Source of the DNA: Bacteroidota bacterium
GTDB taxonomy: Bacteria > Bacteroidota > Bacteroidia > 2-12-FULL-35-15
NCBI GenBank assembly: GCA_029237775.1
Contig: JAQZBR010000004.1
Span: 682,001 to 746,000, forward strand
Length of the DNA stretch: 64,000 bases
Direction of reading: 5' to 3'
The notes below the pieces were generated by a model. The model had not been told where the DNA came from. It searched no databases and saw only the letters and a list, made by a program, of their open reading frames with translations. This document shows, piece by piece, positions 55,093-64,000 of this stretch (its first letter is position 1; every line of letters starts with the position of its first letter). The position numbers and the translations under genes are program-made.

Positions 55093-58000
55093 CTATTTAT
55101 TTACATTGATTCTTATTCCTTCGGAATGGCTTGTAAATTCAGGTGCATACATACATCCGATCGAAGTAATTCCGTTTGAAAAGTTCCCTTTATGTGAAAC
55201 AAGCAATGGATATTCAAAAACATACGATCCTTTAGGCAAATATGAAAAAAAGAAATTAGTAGCCGCATCTCTTGTGCTTTCATAATACCCCAAACCATCC
55301 TGATAGCGATAACCTGAAATTACATTCACTGGCTCCAACCCTGAAGCACGCATATCCTTCATGTGAACATATTCCATGTCGCGGTCAACCCGAATTTCAA
55401 TCCGGACCTTCAGCTTATCACCTACCTTCAGCGTTGTTTTTTCTGTAATTGGTTCAATCACCGGACCTGCATCTGTATTCTTCTGAAGAAATAGTTGTTT
55501 CTTCAGAACCAAGGGAGTTTTTGCAGGTGTGATCTTATCCAGCTGTTCGAAATATTGCCAGTACAAAGATCCCCAGCTTACACCATCTGAAGTTTTTGTC
55601 ACAGTAACATTTCCCATTGAAGGCTTAACCTCCGAGCCCGTCCATGAAGTTTTAAAATAGCCGGTGCCTGCCTCTGGTTTGAAATCAGGTAATTCCTTTG
55701 GATTAACCTTAACATCTCCCAATTGTATTTCAACATTGCTTTCAGTAGAAAGCCAATCGGTACCTTTCAATAATAATGCATAACATGCTTCTGCGGTTGC
55801 TTTGGTAGTTTTCCAATTTTGGGTCTGCTTCGATTTCAATAACCAAACTTTCAGTTCTTCAACGGACTGTTCATCATGCGCTACCTCGTCAAATGCTTCT
55901 ATTAATAACGCCTGCGATTCAATTCCGGATTGATACCAGTAATATCCTTCATAATTATTAGCAGTGTTTGATGCCCAATACATTCCCATTTCCTCACTAT
56001 GCAAAGCATTCTCCTTTAACGATTTCATTATACCGGCCGCGGCTTTGGTTTCGTTATACCTATTCAGCGCCAAGGCGATCATTCCCTGCATATATCTGCT
56101 ATTTGCCAACCAATATTTTTCTGCCTGTCCTTTATAATATTCGAAAGCTTTATGGCTGCCGTTACTCATAGCGATCTCTTTAAAATAGCTACGTGCATAC
56201 AAATATTGAATTTGTATCGGGCTAAGATGGTTGTCATTGATATGAGCAGCGTCATGTTTTAAGATCCATTCATAATCTTCTTTAATTCGCTGATCCAGAT
56301 AATGCACACCTTGTGATATCATATTCCAGACTGATTTATTCTCAACGATGTTCTTTATACCAAGACGATCGAGATGGCTCATTCCGGTGATAATATGCTG
56401 AGTGATATAACGGTCATCAGGCATCCCGTCAAACCAGGGCCAGCCACCATTGGAAGTTTGCGACTTCTGAAGTTTTTTTAAGGCCTTTCCCATCTCATTA
56501 CCCATTTTGTTAAGATCAAACAACAAGGCAACTCTTTTCTTTCTTTCCGTTTCATCTTTCGCATCCAGCACCCATGGAGTTTCCTGGAGCATCAGAGATT
56601 TTAACTCCTGATTTTTTTCAAGACCAGATAAAAGTGCTTTGGAATCGGAACCGTTTTCCGAAGAATTCTTTACAGTCCATGAATCAAATACTGCTTTTAT
56701 CTTAGGCGATGAATTAGCTATGTGAGAAGCGATACTGTTAGCGTAATAACGGGAAAATGTTTGTTCGGAACATTCATATGGATATTCCATCAGGTAAGGA
56801 AGCGATTGGATAGCATACCATGCAGGGTTCGATGTAAATTCAAGGGTTAACTTATGATTACGAAGTGTGGTTGAACCATTGCTTTGTGAGATAAGCTTAT
56901 CGAAATTAAACGATTGTGGTTTTGCTCCCCGCACCGGCAAAGGCATCGACTCTGTCACGAGCATCTTGTTGGTTAGAACCGGAACAGCCATCTCTTCACC
57001 GTCAGTAAAATTTCCTGCTTGCGCGACCACTTTGTATGTAATTGCGCCAATTCTTTCAGGAATTGATAAATCCCAGCTCAATGATGTGCTTCTTCCTTTC
57101 CTTAACACTTCACCTTTTCCAAAGTCTAACTGTGCTGATGATGTTAGCTGAGAAGTAATTTCCTTCATCGTGATAGCATCATACAGAAAAAGCTGCGCAG
57201 TTCCTGTCAGATCTTTGTCAGAAAGATTCGAAATTTTTGTGCTGAACTGAATCTTATCATTTTCTCTGAAGAATCTAGGCGCGTTCGGAATCACCATCAG
57301 ATCCTTTTGAGTTTGTAATTCCTTTTGTACAGATCCGTATTTAAGATCTTTGGTGTGTGCAAATCCCATCATCCTCCATTTTGTCAATGCTTCCGGGATC
57401 GTGAACTTAATTATAACACCTCCATCCTTGTCCGTTTCCAACTGGGGATAAAAAAATGCAGTCTCCGCAAAGTTTGATCTCGCGGCTACCTGCGAAAGAT
57501 CTTTTTCATCCTTTTTGTCACTTTCGCTTGTCATAGTAGCCCCGGTAGCAAGAGTCACAATATCACCCGTACTGTCCAAAGCTTCCGTATTTTTAGAGCT
57601 CTCCTTCTTTCCGGATTTAGTTTTATCCTTATTATTATTTTCGTCCACCGATTTCTCCTCAAGAGTGCCTTCCATATCAGGGGCAGACTGTGCAGCCACT
57701 GACATCACACCATTAATGGTCCTCATTTTAGAACTCATATACTGGTGTTCATTACGGTTTTGATACCCAAACCAATTGAGACGATCATAGTATCTGTACT
57801 TTCCTACAGGATATTTGTTCCAGTCAAGCTGAAACAGCTGCGCATTTACAGATCCGAATGAGGAGTTCGCATCCCAGTACAGATTAGAATAATAACTATT
57901 ATAAATATCAACGTACCAGTTATTAGGGCGAAAAGCGTCAAGAGAAGCATCATAAACTGCAGCGATCATCTCAGCAGCCACCTTGTCCCCTTTCTTATCC

Positions 58001-61000
58001 TTTATTTTGATTTTCCATTCTTCCTGTTGACCTGGCAGTAATTTGTTTCTGAATGTTTCAAATTGGATGTCGAGCTCTTTGTTGGTATAGGGAACAGTAA
58101 CAACACCGCTGCTCTCGTATGAACGATTATTTTTAATGAATAAAAGGTGAAATGAAAAATTGCCACGATATTTTTCTTCCACAGGAATGCTGATCAATTT
58201 TTTTTCATTATTTAGAGAAATGTATTCTGATTTGATGATCTGTCCCTGATGTTCAATTTCGTATAGCACTTTAACATTTGCTTCCCTAGACCCAATTACA
58301 AATTTTGCTGTTTCTCCGGGCTCAACAGGCAATGTGCTGAGATTGCTAAACCAACTGATAGAATTGGCAGGAACAGAATTATCGTCACTTGCATACACGG
58401 TGAAGTATTTAACGTCTTTCACCTCTTCTCCAAATACATCCTTGCTCCGGGATTCTAAAACGTAGATACCGGCCTTCCAGTTTTTTAGATCCGTGATCCT
58501 CACTGAATCATAGATCGCAGGCGAACCCGAAGCTTGCCGTTTATTATTAAACCGTTGCTGATAAACCTTAGCTCCCTTTTCCCATTTATACATGTTGCTC
58601 TCATCCTTATATTCATCATTAGGAAATAAAGAAGCGAATTCCTCTTTGCTCGTAATAAATTTGTCGGGCTGAGCCCAGAGCCGTGAGCGGTAAATTTTTT
58701 CGGGTTCTTTTAACTTATATATTTCTATGTTGCCTGTTGCCTCCTGGAACTGCCCACTCATATTTGTTGTTATAATTGGGAAGGAAGAATTGATGCTTTT
58801 TTCAACCAGCTGAGGAATCTCAATATTTAAATTAAGCGCGGTATAGGCAGCATTGACATATGTTTGTGAGCTGTGCGTTTCTCCGTTAATGTCTGTTACG
58901 TCCGCGTAAATTGTATAAGTGAATGTTGGCTGTGAAGACTTGGGAATAGACGGGTCAGCAATTGCTTTAAAATCTATGAAGAACGAACCTGTATCATTTG
59001 TCGCAGTAATCCCATTCAGAATTTCCATCTGTGGGGACGAAGGATAATATCCACGCCAGCAATACCACCAGAAAGGAAAAGACGCATTTCTCACTACTCT
59101 GTATTTTACTTCAGCCCCGTCAATGGCTGCAGCTGAATATGCAACAGCATTTCCCATGAGCTTAATATTCTCATTTAAACGATAATTGCCCTCAACAGGC
59201 TTGAAGCTTACCTCGAATTTAGGACGTTTATAATCTTCCACAGAAAAATACGCTGTTCCGCTGCCATTGGTAATAGTCATTTGTCCGTTCAGAACTTCAG
59301 GTGCAGTAAACGACCCGCTGAACGTCCCATATTCATTAGTAGTCAAGTTCACATCTGCCACCTTCTGGGAATTAACATCATAAAACACAACATTGCTGCT
59401 TTCATTAGGCATGATCGCATTGCCTTCACCATCTGTGCTGATCATTATCCCTTTAAAATAAATTGTTTGTCCCGGACGATAGATCCCTCTGTCAAGAAAG
59501 AAAAAAGTCTTGATGTACTTTTTCTTTTCTTCTTTATAGCTTTTATATTGGTATATTCCATTATCCGTCTGAAGACGATCTTCCTCAAAAGCCGGTCCGA
59601 CTCCTGTTTTATAGTTAAACTCCACATTGAAATTCCTGTAGTCATCAACAGGAGGAACATTAAAAAATCCCTTTTCATCACTCGTATACTTTTCCGATCG
59701 GATGGATTCATATTTACGTGACGTATAATTATAGCGCTGATAATATAATTGTGCGGTAACGGCTTTTAATGGCTCCCCGCTGGCGCGGTGCTGTACATAA
59801 AAATCAAAGCTCCCATCTTCCATCCTGCGGGAGACATAGGAGATGTTTGTGATCCAGGTGGCGGCATAAGCAATTGCATTCGCCTTGTATGAAAAGGCCG
59901 AGTCAGTGCCAATGAGTATCAGATAATGTCCTAAATCTAACGCGGGAATTTTAATCTCAGTTGAATGAAGCTGGTAATCACCGTCATCAGGCAACTCTAC
60001 ACTGAATGTTTTCACGGGCTTCAATTTCAGATATTGCTTAATAAGCTCCTCGCCATAAAACCGTTCGACAGATTTATTATATCTGTCTATATCCATCTCC
60101 GCAATTCTTACATACGCTTTTTTTACATTCTTGTAGGTAACGAGTGCGCGCCCGGGAGTTGATGGCAGCTCTGCTTTTTCAGTTACAAAATCGAGTGAGT
60201 GTTCTTTAATTCTTGCAAGCAATGCTTTACAATCTAATGCCCCTTCACTATCATGAAATTTTTTAATGGCTGTTTCGCAAACTTCTTTAGCAAGCTTCTT
60301 CATCCATTTATTTTCGTCACTCTGGAGTGGATTATATTTCGAAGCCTTCTCGAAATATACGTTTGCTATTTTTGCACTCACTTCTGACGAAGCCTTGTTG
60401 GTGGAAAAACTCTTTTCCAGGTCGAGTAGCGCTTTTAAATACAGGCTGTCCTTATATTCAGAAACAGACTTGTTTTTCACGAACTGCAGACGCTTCAGAT
60501 CAACATCAATTAACGCCTGAGGATCACTGTCATTCAAATGAAAGTCGGTAAGCTCCTGCAGCGCTTTAACAGCGAAAAACTTTAAAGAAAGTGTGTCTTT
60601 GGATTCAATTTTAATCCTTGAGAATTCTTTGCTGTTCCAGAAATAGCTTTCTGATGACAATTCAAATTTGTAGGCCGGACGTGTGACATCGGGCTCCTCG
60701 TTCATATAGAAATCAACGGCACGATGAGCAAGGAAGTCGAAAAGGGTAGGACGGAAACTGCGTGCGTTGGCATTCTTTTCAAGGATGGCATCAAATAGGC
60801 TTATTGAGGTCTTCTTTAAACTATCAGAATTTTGAAGTGAAGCCTGATAGTTTTTAATGGTTGCATTAAAAATGGCTTTGAGGTCCCAGGTGCTGACATC
60901 TTCCATATCAAAATTAACAGTGGTAGTCCTATTATGAAATCTCCATCGGTTATTCTGATAATACTGCCAGTAGGTCTCGGCCAAAATGGAATGAAGGATC

Positions 61001-61356
61001 TGTTTTTCAGGATAATCAGCCTTGCTTGTTTCCTGCTCCAGCTTGCTAATCGAACTTTCCATTGAAAACTCTTCCATTTGCTGCTCGAACTTCATCCGGT
61101 AAATGATGGCCTTGATAAGTTGTGAAGCGTTATCGTCTGATTTAGCTTTTGAATAGATCGAACCAACAATTTCAAGCGCTGATTTGGTGAGTCCTTTTTT
61201 CTCTAAGGAGTCCACCTTCCGCCATTCGGCTTCATAAGTACTTTTTGCCGAAAAGCAGAGCATTGAATTCTTCTGCTGATGGCTGTAAACACTAAAAGCT
61301 CCTGCAACACTTGCAAGAGCCAGAACTATAATGATCGGTGATTTTTTGATTCTCAT
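55093..61356 (-). CDS. alpha-2-macroglobulin family protein with thioester site
   Basis: The 2087-residue exported protein probably traps proteases in the periplasm or at the surface. The N-terminal signal (about 1-22, IIIVLALASVAGAFS) is followed by a helical region (about 35-400). The MG-domain series comes next, with MG2 starting at FLDRGIYRPGQTIYFKG (about 618-634). A bait-like variable region contains Lys/Asp/Ser-rich sequence near 1230-1290. The A2M core is FTIPEALTKWRMMGFAHT (about 1318-1335). The thioester domain has the intact CSEQ motif in YPYECSEQTFSRYY (Cys about 1528) and NGGWPWFDGMPDDRYITQHI (about 1637). A C-terminal receptor-like domain ends it. It has no lipobox and no adjacent pbpC, unlike the E. 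coli YfhM pair. Confidence 0.93.
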   Translation of the reverse strand: MRIKKSPIIIVLALASVAGAFSVYSHQQKNSMLCFSAKSTYEAEWRKVDSLEKKGLTKSALEIVGSIYSKAKSDDNASQLIKAIIYRMKFEQQMEEFSMESSISKLEQETSKADYPEKQILHSILAETYWQYYQNNRWRFHNRTTTVNFDMEDVSTWDLKAIFNATIKNYQASLQNSDSLKKTSISLFDAILEKNANARSFRPTLFDFLAHRAVDFYMNEEPDVTRPAYKFELSSESYFWNSKEFSRIKIESKDTLSLKFFAVKALQELTDFHLNDSDPQALIDVDLKRLQFVKNKSVSEYKDSLYLKALLDLEKSFSTNKASSEVSAKIANVYFEKASKYNPLQSDENKWMKKLAKEVCETAIKKFHDSEGALDCKALLARIKEHSLDFVTEKAELPSTPGRALVTYKNVKKAYVRIAEMDIDRYNKSVERFYGEELIKQYLKLKPVKTFSVELPDDGDYQLHSTEIKIPALDLGHYLILIGTDSAFSYKANAIAYAATWITNISYVSRRMEDGSFDFYVQHRASGEPLKAVTAQLYYQRYNYTSRKYESIRSEKYTSDEKGFFNVPPVDDYRNFNVEFNYKTGVGPAFEEDRLQTDNGIYQYKSYKEEKKKYIKTFFFLDRGIYRPGQTIYFKGIMISTDGEGNAIMPNESSNVVFYDVNSQKVADVNLTTNEYGTFSGSFTAPEVLNGQMTITNGSGTAYFSVEDYKRPKFEVSFKPVEGNYRLNENIKLMGNAVAYSAAAIDGAEVKYRVVRNASFPFWWYCWRGYYPSSPQMEILNGITATNDTGSFFIDFKAIADPSIPKSSQPTFTYTIYADVTDINGETHSSQTYVNAAYTALNLNIEIPQLVEKSINSSFPIITTNMSGQFQEATGNIEIYKLKEPEKIYRSRLWAQPDKFITSKEEFASLFPNDEYKDESNMYKWEKGAKVYQQRFNNKRQASGSPAIYDSVRITDLKNWKAGIYVLESRSKDVFGEEVKDVKYFTVYASDDNSVPANSISWFSNLSTLPVEPGETAKFVIGSREANVKVLYEIEHQGQIIKSEYISLNNEKKLISIPVEEKYRGNFSFHLLFIKNNRSYESSGVVTVPYTNKELDIQFETFRNKLLPGQQEEWKIKIKDKKGDKVAAEMIAAVYDASLDAFRPNNWYVDIYNSYYSNLYWDANSSFGSVNAQLFQLDWNKYPVGKYRYYDRLNWFGYQNRNEHQYMSSKMRTINGVMSVAAQSAPDMEGTLEEKSVDENNNKDKTKSGKKESSKNTEALDSTGDIVTLATGATMTSESDKKDEKDLSQVAARSNFAETAFFYPQLETDKDGGVIIKFTIPEALTKWRMMGFAHTKDLKYGSVQKELQTQKDLMVIPNAPRFFRENDKIQFSTKISNLSDKDLTGTAQLFLYDAITMKEITSQLTSSAQLDFGKGEVLRKGRSTSLSWDLSIPERIGAITYKVVAQAGNFTDGEEMAVPVLTNKMLVTESMPLPVRGAKPQSFNFDKLISQSNGSTTLRNHKLTLEFTSNPAWYAIQSLPYLMEYPYECSEQTFSRYYANSIASHIANSSPKIKAVFDSWTVKNSSENGSDSKALLSGLEKNQELKSLMLQETPWVLDAKDETERKKRVALLFDLNKMGNEMGKALKKLQKSQTSNGGWPWFDGMPDDRYITQHIITGMSHLDRLGIKNIVENKSVWNMISQGVHYLDQRIKEDYEWILKHDAAHINDNHLSPIQIQYLYARSYFKEIAMSNGSHKAFEYYKGQAEKYWLANSRYMQGMIALALNRYNETKAAAGIMKSLKENALHSEEMGMYWASNTANNYEGYYWYQSGIESQALLIEAFDEVAHDEQSVEELKVWLLKSKQTQNWKTTKATAEACYALLLKGTDWLSTESNVEIQLGDVKVNPKELPDFKPEAGTGYFKTSWTGSEVKPSMGNVTVTKTSDGVSWGSLYWQYFEQLDKITPAKTPLVLKKQLFLQKNTDAGPVIEPITEKTTLKVGDKLKVRIEIRVDRDMEYVHMKDMRASGLEPVNVISGYRYQDGLGYYESTRDAATNFFFSYLPKGSYVFEYPLLVSHKGNFSNGITSIGCMYAPEFTSHSEGIRINVNK

Positions 61357-61421
61357 AAGAAGTCTCGTTTTGATGGTTTACCATCAGATGCAAGTTAAAC
61401 GAAAAATCCATAAATAACTTT

Positions 61422-61452
61422 CATAAAAAAACCGGCAGAGGCCGGCTTTTTC
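61422..61452 (-). terminator. Rho-independent terminator between adhesin and macroglobulin genes
   Basis: CCGGC (61432-61436), loop AGAG, GCCGG (61441-61445). On the minus strand it is followed by a T-run. It sits just past the stop of the T9SS protein gene, so the macroglobulin gene has its own transcript. Confidence 0.75.
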
Positions 61453-61455
61453 ATT

Positions 61456-63552
61456 TTATTGTGTAATAATGAGCTTTTGAATTTTAGTCCCTTGGGTGGT
61501 GGAAAGTTTAATGAAATACAAACCGGGAGAATATTTCGAATTTTCATCAATTTCAATTTTGAACTTACCATTTACTGTTCTGTTTTTGGCAAAACTACTT
61601 ATTCTTTCACCTTGTACGTTGTAGATCTCAAGACTTATTAAGCCTTCATGCGGCACACAACATTCGATTGTAAAATTACCTACGGAAGGATTTGGGTAGA
61701 CATTTAAAGAAGCATCAGACTCTTTAATTTCAGCAGAGGCCAATACGCTATTGGTCACATAAATCATTGTGGAATCAGCCACAAAATTAAGTTCTGTTAA
61801 ATTATTATTTGATGACACACACTGAGTATATGTGGATAGCATCGACAAACCGGGAATATCGATATAGATCCTGTTGCAACCTGAAGGAATATTTTCAAAA
61901 TGATAGAATCCGTAACTGTTGGTTCTTGTATAGTCTACTATTGTATTATCTGAATTATTGAGTAAAAAAACATCTACACCCGACATACCCATGCCGGGAG
62001 ATCGATAACCTGCACCTTCGAGCAATGTGCCAGACAATCCATTTGTTCCAACCAATGATGGATGTCCCAGCATTATGATATCGATATCAGTTGTATCGTT
62101 GCAGACTGGAGTTATGACAATATCGGCAGCAGAACTCCATGTTATCACAGTATCATAATAAGTGGGTACTGCTAAAGGATAAAGACTGGTATCTGGTGTT
62201 GCCTGAATAATATACCTTCCCTGAAGGACAAAAGGAAATGTGTAGCTACCTCCTATGATAGCGACAGAGTCTTTCATTCGCATCTGGTAGCCGGGATTAT
62301 GTGAAATTAATTTTGCGTATCCATCCACGGGTGAACCGGCATAATTTACGGAGCCGGAAATAACCATGTGGGGTTCAACATTTATGTTATATACAAAACT
62401 CTGGATACCATAAACCGGACAAGCATTATCCTGCACACTGATTGCAACAGGGATCAATGCAGATGTCATACCCGCAGGCGCAGTCCAGCTTATGTGAAGC
62501 GTAAACGGGTTGATGCCTGAAGAAGTAATAATTGACCCTGGAAGAGCGGTCGCTATATTGGCGGAATAAGACAGGGAATCGGCAGCGTCAACATCTGAAT
62601 ATATTACATCAAATGAAAGACTATCACCGGGACACACATATATCGTATGGGGAGCTATTTGGATTGCCTGGCCGGACAGATTTGTTATAGCTCCTGAATT
62701 TAATGAAGGAGCATTGTTTGAACAGTTCTGTACCACAAACTGGATATCCCTCATCACTGATCCTAATAAATTAGAATTAGCATCAAACTCCTCCACTTTA
62801 ACAACAACCTCATAATTGCCAATAGCGGTCGGAATGAACGATAATTGTCCGGTTAGGGGATCAATTGCAATTCCGGGTATTGGAGAAGCAGCCGAATAAC
62901 CTGATGAATACGAAAGCGGACTTGCTCCCGCATCCAGGGCCGAAACCAGAGAGAAATGGAGCGAGTCTCCATCCGATTCAACGACAGCGCAATTATAGTT
63001 GACTAGTTGCCCTAAGCACACATACGGAATTCTCATTGCAGTGAAATATGGTGAGCTATTCGTAGAATCAATTCCGGTATTAAGAGTAGTTTCAACATAG
63101 GTCCCAAATGAAGAAGCAGAACTGAGATTTGTAATCGCATTGTTTCGGCAGCATACCGTCCAAGCCATTGTCCACGTGTTACATAGACCCGGCAAGCTGA
63201 CTGTATCACTATATCGAAAAATCCACATTCCCGGTAATACACCACCATTACAAGCTGTGTTCATCATTTGAGAGGGACAAATTTGGGAAATCTCCGTGCC
63301 ACCCGGGTTCAAAACATCTACATTAAAAGTTGTTGTTTGGCCGCAGGTGCTTGTCATTTCAATAGTTTGTACATTGCCCGGATCAAAACCGAGACAATCA
63401 ACAAACAGATCAAGATTAACGATAAATTGATTTCCACTTAAGTGCTTGTATGTTAATTCAGCTCCTGCTATATGAGACGCACGTACAGAACCAGTAAAGC
63501 TAAAAGCCAAAACTATTGCGAAAAGTAATTTTTTTAATATTTTATTTTTCAT
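61456..63552 (-). CDS. T9SS-exported adhesin-like surface protein (fifth relative)
   Basis: The 698-residue secreted protein starts with a Sec signal (about 1-25, ending VRA). It then has SHIAGAELTYKHLSGNQF, a start seen in many Bacteroidota gliding/adhesin-type proteins, with several Cys residues (about 26-160). Two cadherin/Ig-like domains follow (about 160-390; YSSGYSAASPIPGIAIDPLTGQLSF). From about 395 it carries the same C-terminal module as the four-gene array (ISGSVNYAGSP, YPLAVPTYYDTVITWSSA, GTLLEGAGY, YIDIPGL), but the PGEPIPG block has diverged to PGMGMSGVDVFLLNN. A T9SS sorting domain ends it (LNVYPNPSVGNFTIEC...IQKLIITQ). Confidence 0.85.
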   Translation of the reverse strand: MKNKILKKLLFAIVLAFSFTGSVRASHIAGAELTYKHLSGNQFIVNLDLFVDCLGFDPGNVQTIEMTSTCGQTTTFNVDVLNPGGTEISQICPSQMMNTACNGGVLPGMWIFRYSDTVSLPGLCNTWTMAWTVCCRNNAITNLSSASSFGTYVETTLNTGIDSTNSSPYFTAMRIPYVCLGQLVNYNCAVVESDGDSLHFSLVSALDAGASPLSYSSGYSAASPIPGIAIDPLTGQLSFIPTAIGNYEVVVKVEEFDANSNLLGSVMRDIQFVVQNCSNNAPSLNSGAITNLSGQAIQIAPHTIYVCPGDSLSFDVIYSDVDAADSLSYSANIATALPGSIITSSGINPFTLHISWTAPAGMTSALIPVAISVQDNACPVYGIQSFVYNINVEPHMVISGSVNYAGSPVDGYAKLISHNPGYQMRMKDSVAIIGGSYTFPFVLQGRYIIQATPDTSLYPLAVPTYYDTVITWSSAADIVITPVCNDTTDIDIIMLGHPSLVGTNGLSGTLLEGAGYRSPGMGMSGVDVFLLNNSDNTIVDYTRTNSYGFYHFENIPSGCNRIYIDIPGLSMLSTYTQCVSSNNNLTELNFVADSTMIYVTNSVLASAEIKESDASLNVYPNPSVGNFTIECCVPHEGLISLEIYNVQGERISSFAKNRTVNGKFKIEIDENSKYSPGLYFIKLSTTQGTKIQKLIITQ

Positions 63553-63587
63553 GGGTTAGTCTTTAAAGTATTATAAATTTAATCTTT

Positions 63588-64000
63588 TTACTGAAAGCGT
63601 GTAATTGAAACTTCATTATTTAAAGCATCTCCATTTTCGAGAAATTTAACCAGCTGATCAGCGAAATACGGAGCCAGCATCACTCCCTTTGTACCCAATC
63701 CGTTGAATACCGCTAATTGAGGATGCGCGGGATGTAAGCCAAGAATTGGTCGCCTGTCATTTACTGTTGGCCTGATACCGGCCTCATGGTTTATGACTTC
63801 AAAATCAACTTTCAGTATTTTTTTTAGTTTGCTTATTAATTCCGATTTCCCTTTTTCAGTAATTTCTTCATTCAGCTCATTCCATTCATAAGTAGATCCT
63901 ACCTTATATACACCTTCTCCGAGAGGTAAAATAAAGACCCCCTTATTGATCACCATTTCATCTGGTATCAGATCCGGCTCTTTTAGTTTTATTGTAATGA
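63588..64000 (-). CDS. FAD-dependent oxidoreductase (DAO family), C-terminal part
   Basis: The frame enters from beyond the right edge. The visible 136 residues are the end of a D-amino-acid-oxidase/glycine-oxidase-like flavoprotein. GVFILPLGEGVYKVGSTYEWNE is a substrate-domain stretch. INHEAGIRPTVNDRRPILGLHP and VFNGLGTKGVMLAPYFADQLVKFL are the typical closing FAD-contact region of the DAO fold. The full enzyme would be about 350-380 residues. The substrate cannot be told. The Met at 63956 is internal, not the start. Confidence 0.88.
   Translation of the reverse strand, partial: ITIKLKEPDLIPDEMVINKGVFILPLGEGVYKVGSTYEWNELNEEITEKGKSELISKLKKILKVDFEVINHEAGIRPTVNDRRPILGLHPAHPQLAVFNGLGTKGVMLAPYFADQLVKFLENGDALNNEVSITRFQ

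Noticed and set aside
59281-59721. Plus-strand open frame of 146 codons
   Set aside because: It is entirely inside the macroglobulin gene on the other strand and has no recognisable protein pattern.

Overview
The window is a piece of a Bacteroidota chromosome, most like the free-living Flavobacteriales/Sphingobacteriales/Chitinophagales-type lineages. The evidence is: five large secreted proteins ending in a type IX secretion (T9SS) sorting domain, SprB-type repeats, a two-component-propeller sensor, SpoIIE and LytTR signalling proteins, promoters of the TTTG-N19-TAxxTTTG kind, and AT-rich spacers with few Shine-Dalgarno sequences. The genus cannot be fixed from the sequence alone. There are no rRNA genes, insertion sequences, CRISPR arrays or prophage genes. 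The T9SS machinery itself is not in the window.

Layout. 1-4170 (minus): an RND efflux operon, in order of transcription TetR regulator, TolC channel, lipoprotein adaptor and RND pump (cut by the window edge). 4171-4451: a divergent control region with three GGAAAC/GTTTCC inverted repeats. 4452-17705 (plus): four tightly packed T9SS-exported giant proteins with different N-terminal modules but the same C-terminal module. 17766-20665: two overlapping TPR/transmembrane proteins that stop where related sensors begin a SpoIIE phosphatase domain. 20771-27697: asnS, a complete propeller/SpoIIE sensor phosphatase, rpoN and a PAP2-like membrane protein.

27698-32194 (minus): an outer-membrane barrel protein and a phosphorelay set (response regulator, hybrid histidine kinase, Hpt protein, LytTR regulator). 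32249-35405 (minus): a ChrR-like anti-sigma/cupin protein, OsmC, a DsbA-family oxidoreductase and a fatty acid desaturase, which looks like a redox/membrane stress group. 35601-38460: glycogen debranching enzyme and two small unknown proteins. A tRNA-Met(CAT) follows at 38531.

38649-52090: mostly housekeeping and metabolism (HAD phosphatase, methylmalonyl-CoA epimerase, oligopeptide-binding lipoprotein, membrane J-protein, PaaI thioesterase, TypA/BipA, GT-C-like membrane protein, aldose epimerase, MFS transporter, lipoprotein, dipeptide epimerase). 52091-52584 holds a two-way terminator and a startless Lys/Ala-rich histone-H1-like tail. 52585-64000: RsmB-type rRNA methyltransferase, a small His-containing membrane protein, an ABM-family monooxygenase, a 2087-residue alpha-2-macroglobulin, a fifth T9SS adhesin-like protein and the C-terminal part of a FAD oxidoreductase.

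Most notable: a shared surface-display module with a nearly invariant PGEPIPGID(V/I)KLGRNPGG block, kept through synonymous change; the paired TPR sensors without their output domain; the operator-like repeats between the efflux regulator and the adhesin operon; and the histone-like remnant.
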